Shown: positions 58,441-64,000 of the stretch, piece after piece
Layout of the letters: each line of letters opens with the position of its first letter
Numbering within the stretch: position 1 is the stretch's first letter
Source: Prochilodus magdalenae
Lineage: Eukaryota; Chordata; Actinopteri; Characiformes; Prochilodontidae
Assembly (NCBI GenBank): GCA_024036415.1
Contig: JAMWET010001360.1
Coordinates: 42,501 to 106,500, forward strand
DNA: 64,000 bases
Reading direction: 5' to 3'
Notes under the pieces: model-generated
Database searches by the model: none
The model's input: only the letters and a program-made list of their open reading frames with translations
What the model was told of the DNA's origin: nothing
Made by a program: the position numbers and the translations under genes

Positions 58441-59130
58441 GTTTTCTGCTGATGAATGTTTAGAGGTTTTGGCGGCTAAAGCTGCTCCTGAGCTACTCAA
58501 GGTTGAATTAAATATCAGCTTCAAAATTTTTATCCTCTTTGCTTTATATCAGTTTACTCCATCTTTACTAACACAGTGTTCGGTGTGCATACCTTCATTA
58601 AACACAATAGTTTAGATGCTGCACAACACAAGGGGTGGCCACTGCGTCTTAACTAAGCTTGTTTAGGTCCAGGTTCAAGCTAAGCTATCTGTATGAATTC
58701 CAGCTATTGTGTGTATTAACTATGTTCATGTAAAATGAGGTTTAGAACCGGCACAGCTAAAAACAAAAGAAGCAAAGTCATGACAGATAGCAGCACATGC
58801 GCCCGAACTGACCACATGCTTTGCGTACAGCTCTATATGTAATACACAATGAATTGTCGAGCTCACAGCAGCATATTTCCTCAGTCTGGAAAATGAGATG
58901 GTAGCAAATGATAAACAAGCCCACATTATTTCCATAGCAAATAATGACACTGAGCACAGTCTCATAAACCACATGTTTTCCATACAGTTACACTAACACT
59001 TTTATACAAAACTAATTAGTTTAAATTGCACCTCCACAGTAAAGACCTATTAATAACAAGGATTTAGATCATACATATTTACAAGGATTGTGTTCTGATC
59101 TACCTAAACCCAAAACCAGTAATGAACTAA
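58440..59130. other. Unassigned flank
   Basis: Nothing recognised. Confidence 0.4.
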
Positions 59131-59139
59131 ACATTCCGA

Positions 59140-59830
59140 CTGATAAAATTAACACTAAACCCTAACCCCTACATTTATACTAATCACTAACCTCTAAATT
59201 AACACTAAACCCTGACCCCTACATTTGTACTAATCACTAACCTCTACAAATACTAATCACTAAACACTAACAAAACCCCTGACCCCTACACTAATCACTA
59301 ACCTCTATTAACACTAAACCCACTAACCTCTAAATTAACACTAAATTAACACTAAACACTAAACCCTGACCCCTACATTTGTACTAATCACTAACCTCTA
59401 AATTAACACTAAACCCTGACCCCTACATTTGTACTAATCACTAACCTCTAAATTAACACTAAACCCTGACCCCTACATTTGTACTAATCACTAACCTCTA
59501 AATTAACACTAAACCCTAACCCCTGACCCCTACTCTAAATTGTACCCTGAATCACTCACTAACCTCTAAATTAACACTAAACCCTGACCCCTACATTTAT
59601 ACTAATCACTAACCTCTAAATTAACACTAAACCCTGACCCCTACATTTGTACTAATCACTAACCTCTAAATTAACACTAAACCCTGACCCCTACATTTGT
59701 ACTAATCACTAACCTCTAAATTAACACTAAACCCTGACCCCTACATTTGTACTAATCACTAACCTCTAAATTTATAAATTTTATTTATTTATCTAATCAC
59801 TAACCTCTAAATTAACACTAAACACTAACC
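59140..59830. repeat. 50-bp CTAACCCTAAA-like minisatellite
   Basis: About 12 units of AAATTAACACTAAACCCTGA, CCCCTACATTTGTACTAATC and ACTAACCTCT. A single half-unit reappears at 61037-61072, on the far side of the LINE. Confidence 0.93.
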
Positions 59831-59921
59831 CCTACTTTTAATTCAATTAAATTAATTCAACTTTATTGTAATCATACTAACACAGTGTTTTACAGTATAA
59901 CGAAACACTTCTCCAGTACAG

Positions 59922-59926
<5 letters not shown>

Positions 59927-59999
<73 letters not shown>

Positions 60000-60070
60000 A
60001 TGTGTGTGTGTGTGTATATATGTATATGTATTTATATGTGTATATGTATTTATATATGTGTGTATATTAA
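59927..60070. repeat. (AT)n then GT/AT-rich microsatellite
   Basis: About 33 AT units at 59927-59993, then TGTG/TATA mix. Confidence 0.95.
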
Positions 60071-60220
60071 TAAATAGTGTAGTGCAAAGACATAGACAAA
60101 AACAATGTGCGTAAACAGTCTGGTAGGATGTGTGCAAAGAGTAGAGCAGTATCAGTAGTATGGTTGTAAACAGTATAGATATATAAAGTGTACAGTGCAG
60201 GTAGTAGAGCAGCTTAATGT

Positions 60221-61036
60221 TCAGGTAACAGCTAGGTTGCTTATTACAGATCTACAGTAGATAAATAAATATAGATAATAAACACACAGCTGGATGTTCA
60301 AGTATACAGGTTTAGTTAAAGTGCGGTGCAACAGTCTTGTGAGGTAGTGGAGCACAGTGTGTGCTGGGGTGATCCGGGCTAGATCAGTAGTCTTTAGTGT
60401 TGTAGTGTTGTATGTTCTGGTAGGTGCTGCCAGTGTGACCAGTTTGACAGCTCCAGGGTAAAAGCTGTTCCTGAACCTGGTGGTTCTGGCTCGGATGTTC
60501 TGGTACCTCTTTCCGGAGGGCAGAGGTTGGAACAGGGAATGGCTGGGGTGTGTGGGGGCTGAGGATATGTTGACTGCTTTCCTCAGACAACTCTTGTCAT
60601 AAATGTCCTGTATGTGTGGGAGGGCACTTGCGCTGATGAGCTGTGTAGTCTTTACCACCCACTGAAGGGCCTTGCGCTCGGCAGAGGTGGCGCTGCCATA
60701 CCACACAGTGATTCAGCTTGTCAGGATGCTCTCCACGGTGGATCTATAGAAGTTGCAGAGGAGCTGCTGTGGCAGGTTGAGTCTCCTCAGCCTTTTTAGA
60801 AGGTGGAGGCGTTGTTGGGCCTTCCTGACAATGGTTGATGTGTTAAGCGTCCCAGTAAGATCGTCGGCTGAGTGGACACCATGGAACTTGAGGCTGCTCA
60901 CTTATTCCACCAACGTGCCTCCGATGTTCAGTCGTGTGTGCGTTTTTCCCCCCCTCCTGAAGTCAATGATCAACTCTTTGGTTTGGCTGACATTGAGAGA
61001 GAGGTTGTTGGCGGCACGCCACTCTGTGAGGAGCTT
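60221..61036 (-). mobile_element. LINE (CR1/L2-like) 3' end with reverse-transcriptase C-terminus
   Basis: Minus-strand frame from 61036: NNLSLNVSQTKELIIDFRR, FHGVHSADDLT, QQRLHLLKRLRRLNLP, YRSTVESIL, VWYGSATSAERKALQ, LPSGKRYQNIRARTTRFRNS. Two in-frame stops (near 60903 and 60714). 5'-truncated, as usual for LINE insertions. Confidence 0.85.
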
Positions 61037-61074
61037 TAATTTATACTAATCACTAACCTCTAAATTAACACTAA

Positions 61075-61640
61075 AATCATCAGCTCTCAGCCTGATTCAG
61101 CCAGAGAAAATGGCAGCAGGTAACATTGGAGAGCAAAACTCGGCCAACTATAAATGTGGGTGTAGTGATTGTAGTGGGGTGTGTTTTTATCAGAATGAGC
61201 CCCGGAAAATTATAATATACTGGTCTGAGGATTAATAGAAGATGAACTCGCTTTAGAGAATCAGTTTTAGAGTGAAATAGCCAGGGGGAGCTAACAGCTA
61301 GGCTAAACGTATTTCAGGTTAACTGAGCAGCGTTAGCAGCAGCTAGCTCTAAACAGTGGATACAGTAATAACAGCTCTGAGGTAAATGTGAGATAACTGG
61401 TCATGTGATTAGTAAACTACACTGTAGGTCAGAACTTGTTGCTGTTCTGTATACTGCACACAGGGGAGCAGTACATTCAACTGTAGTATGCAGTGTGGAG
61501 TATAGTAGTGTGCCATTTCAAATACAGTATACTAATATAAATATAGTCATTGTTTTAAAGTGTGTTCCAAAGTCTGAAAGTCAGTGTGAAACGCTAATAA
61601 CTGTCACTACTGAAATGTATCATATGTGTGTACCGGGAAT
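61075..61640. other. Unassigned sequence
   Basis: No gene or element recognised. Confidence 0.4.
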
Positions 61641-62290
61641 ATGTCATAGAAAGCATTAGCATTAGCGCCACCCACAGTGGACAGCGCAGTGGCCACCCAC
61701 AGATGCTTAATGATGGTGACCGGCGACGTCTGACTAGAATTGTTTGTGTGAACTGAGAAGCGAGTCTGGCAGAAATCACTTCCACATTCAATGCAGGTGG
61801 CTCCACGTGAATGTCCTGCAGGTACATGCAGCGTTCTTTGATTCAATGGGATACAGGAGCAGACGATCCAACAGAGATCCTCTGTTAACTCCACTGCACC
61901 AGACACAGCGCCTCACCTGGTCTTGAGTAGATCCTACAGGACTGGCAACATGTGCCATGGTCCCATTAGTCATGGTACCAGTTGTTTGAGGCTGATGGTA
62001 GTGTTTGTGTGTGGCACAGACCCCATGAAGCCATGAACGCCAGTTGTCAACAAGGCACTGTGCAGGCTGGTGGTGGTTCTGTACTGGTGTAGGGTGTGTT
62101 CTACTGGCATGGAAATCCATTGGTCCATGTAAACACATCATGGACCAGCGCCCACCAAGTTTCACTGCTTGGTGACCTTTTGCAGACCTGCGTAGACTTC
62201 ATGTACCCCCACAATGATGCGATATTCCTGCAGGATAAGGGACCATCCCCTGAGGTAGCGCCACTTACTAATCAGTCGCAGCTGCAGACA
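61640..62290 (+). mobile_element. Tc1/mariner-superfamily transposase relic
   Basis: Plus-strand pieces read RSRRSNRDPLLTPLHQTQRL, WHGNPLVHVNTSWTSAHQVS and LLGDLLQTCVDFMYPHNDAI then FLQDKG, i.e. linker and second catalytic D region, in shifted frames with stops. Confidence 0.7.
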
Positions 62291-62579
62291 CACTGCTAAA
62301 TGTAAAGTTGTGGCTCTGTTTAATCTTCCTCATAACTTCCTGTTTCTATTCTATATACACTATTCAGTGGGGCCTTTCCTCGTGCTCTTGGGGCAGTTCT
62401 TCTTTTGAGTCTTGGTTCCTCTCAGTGGTTCTTTCTCATGCTCTGAGGATGCCTCTGCTGGCAGTGCTAAACAACCAGTGCTGGTTGGTATGTCAATGTT
62501 GCTCTCGCACATGCAGATGGTTATCCATCGTTGCATTCTGCTTTATGAACAGTGATGAAAAAAAGAAAAAAAAAACCCA

Positions 62580-62585
<6 letters not shown>

Positions 62586-62640
<55 letters not shown>
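62586..62640. repeat. (AT)n microsatellite
   Basis: About 27 AT units, followed by GGAATCAACTGACAGGAATG, the end motif of the Tc1-like family at 52437. Confidence 0.95.
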
Positions 62641-62643
<3 letters not shown>

Positions 62644-63093
62644 ATATATTTATTTTATATATATAAAATTGCCCCTAGAAGGAATCAACTGACAGGAATG
62701 AAACTTTGTGTGTAGGTTTGACATTGTGAGACACCAACATCTTCCTGGTAACCTTTATCTTCCCAAAAGCACTGAAACACCTCCGTCTGGATGCAACAAT
62801 TTTTTGTGATGATGCGTGTTTGAGCGTACATATCATTTTCATAAAGTTCTTTTTATGGTTTATGTAACGGGCGTTCTGATGTTTCTGTTATCTGCTGTAG
62901 CTGTCCATTAGGAAAAGTTTCACTTTAGTGCTGCAGAGTATATCGTTTCTGCATCATTATAACAATGTGCACATGCTCAATTCTTACATCGCCAGATGTG
63001 CACTGTTAAGACAAATAACACATGCCATGCTGCGACTCTTTTAGTGTGTGATACAAAAGAAAAGCTTGCACGCTGTATAGACTCGTGATTTAA

Positions 63094-64000
<907 letters not shown>

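Noticed and set aside
59140..59830. Telomere or interstitial telomeric sequence
   Set aside because: CTAACCCTAAA-like words occur, but the period is 50 bp and the vertebrate CCCTAA hexamer is not tandemly repeated.

Overview
The window looks like nuclear DNA of a ray-finned (teleost) fish. The genes are split into many short exons with GT/AG introns. The spaces between are packed with fish-type Tc1/mariner relics, LINE 3' fragments, MITEs, a tRNA-derived SINE and many satellites. Repeat style suggests an otophysan (characin, catfish or relative), but that is a weak inference.

The only well-supported host genes are two tandem, head-to-tail copies of a group IV cytosolic phospholipase A2 (cPLA2, closest in layout to the zeta/delta/epsilon group), both on the minus strand. 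The upstream copy, called B here, is complete: 20 coding exons from 54453 down to the stop at 27770, with all phases consistent, giving an 812-residue model (822 if a 30-nt micro-exon is included). It has an N-terminal C2 domain, the SGGGTRAM loop, the AVSGSTW nucleophile elbow and the LVDSG catalytic aspartate. The downstream copy, A, shows exons 1-13 (21371 down to 1656) with the same exon lengths and phases, and leaves the window on the left before exon 14. Both copies keep a TATA-like box at the same distance from exon 1. Both appear to start at an ATG six bases before the exon 1 donor, because upstream ATGs are out of frame with exon 2.

Layout: 1-1655, repeat and a 5'-truncated Tc1 element beyond the last visible exon of A. 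1656-21490, gene A, with introns swollen by a 1-kb GT array, a 54-bp VNTR, a pyrimidine tract, a 67-bp minisatellite, a 19/38-bp minisatellite and MITEs. 21500-27770, intergenic spacer with transposon relics. 27770-54545, gene B, whose introns carry a MITE family, Tc1 relics, a near-perfect 102-bp-arm hairpin, two GGGTTTT-type arrays flanking exon 2 and an inverted-repeat array just inside intron 1. 54550-64000, repeat-rich flank with one possible plus-strand first coding exon (56731-56835), a 50-bp CTAACC-like minisatellite next to a LINE, and a Tc1 element running off the right end.

Both enzymes are expected to bind membranes through the C2 domain in a calcium-dependent way and hydrolyse glycerophospholipids. 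The main interest lies in how the two paralogues have diverged in exon use and in repeats that touch splice sites. I saw no clearly new molecular system; the best novel leads are the conserved micro-exon, the splice-site-abutting CA/TG repeats and two candidate plus-strand exons or genes.
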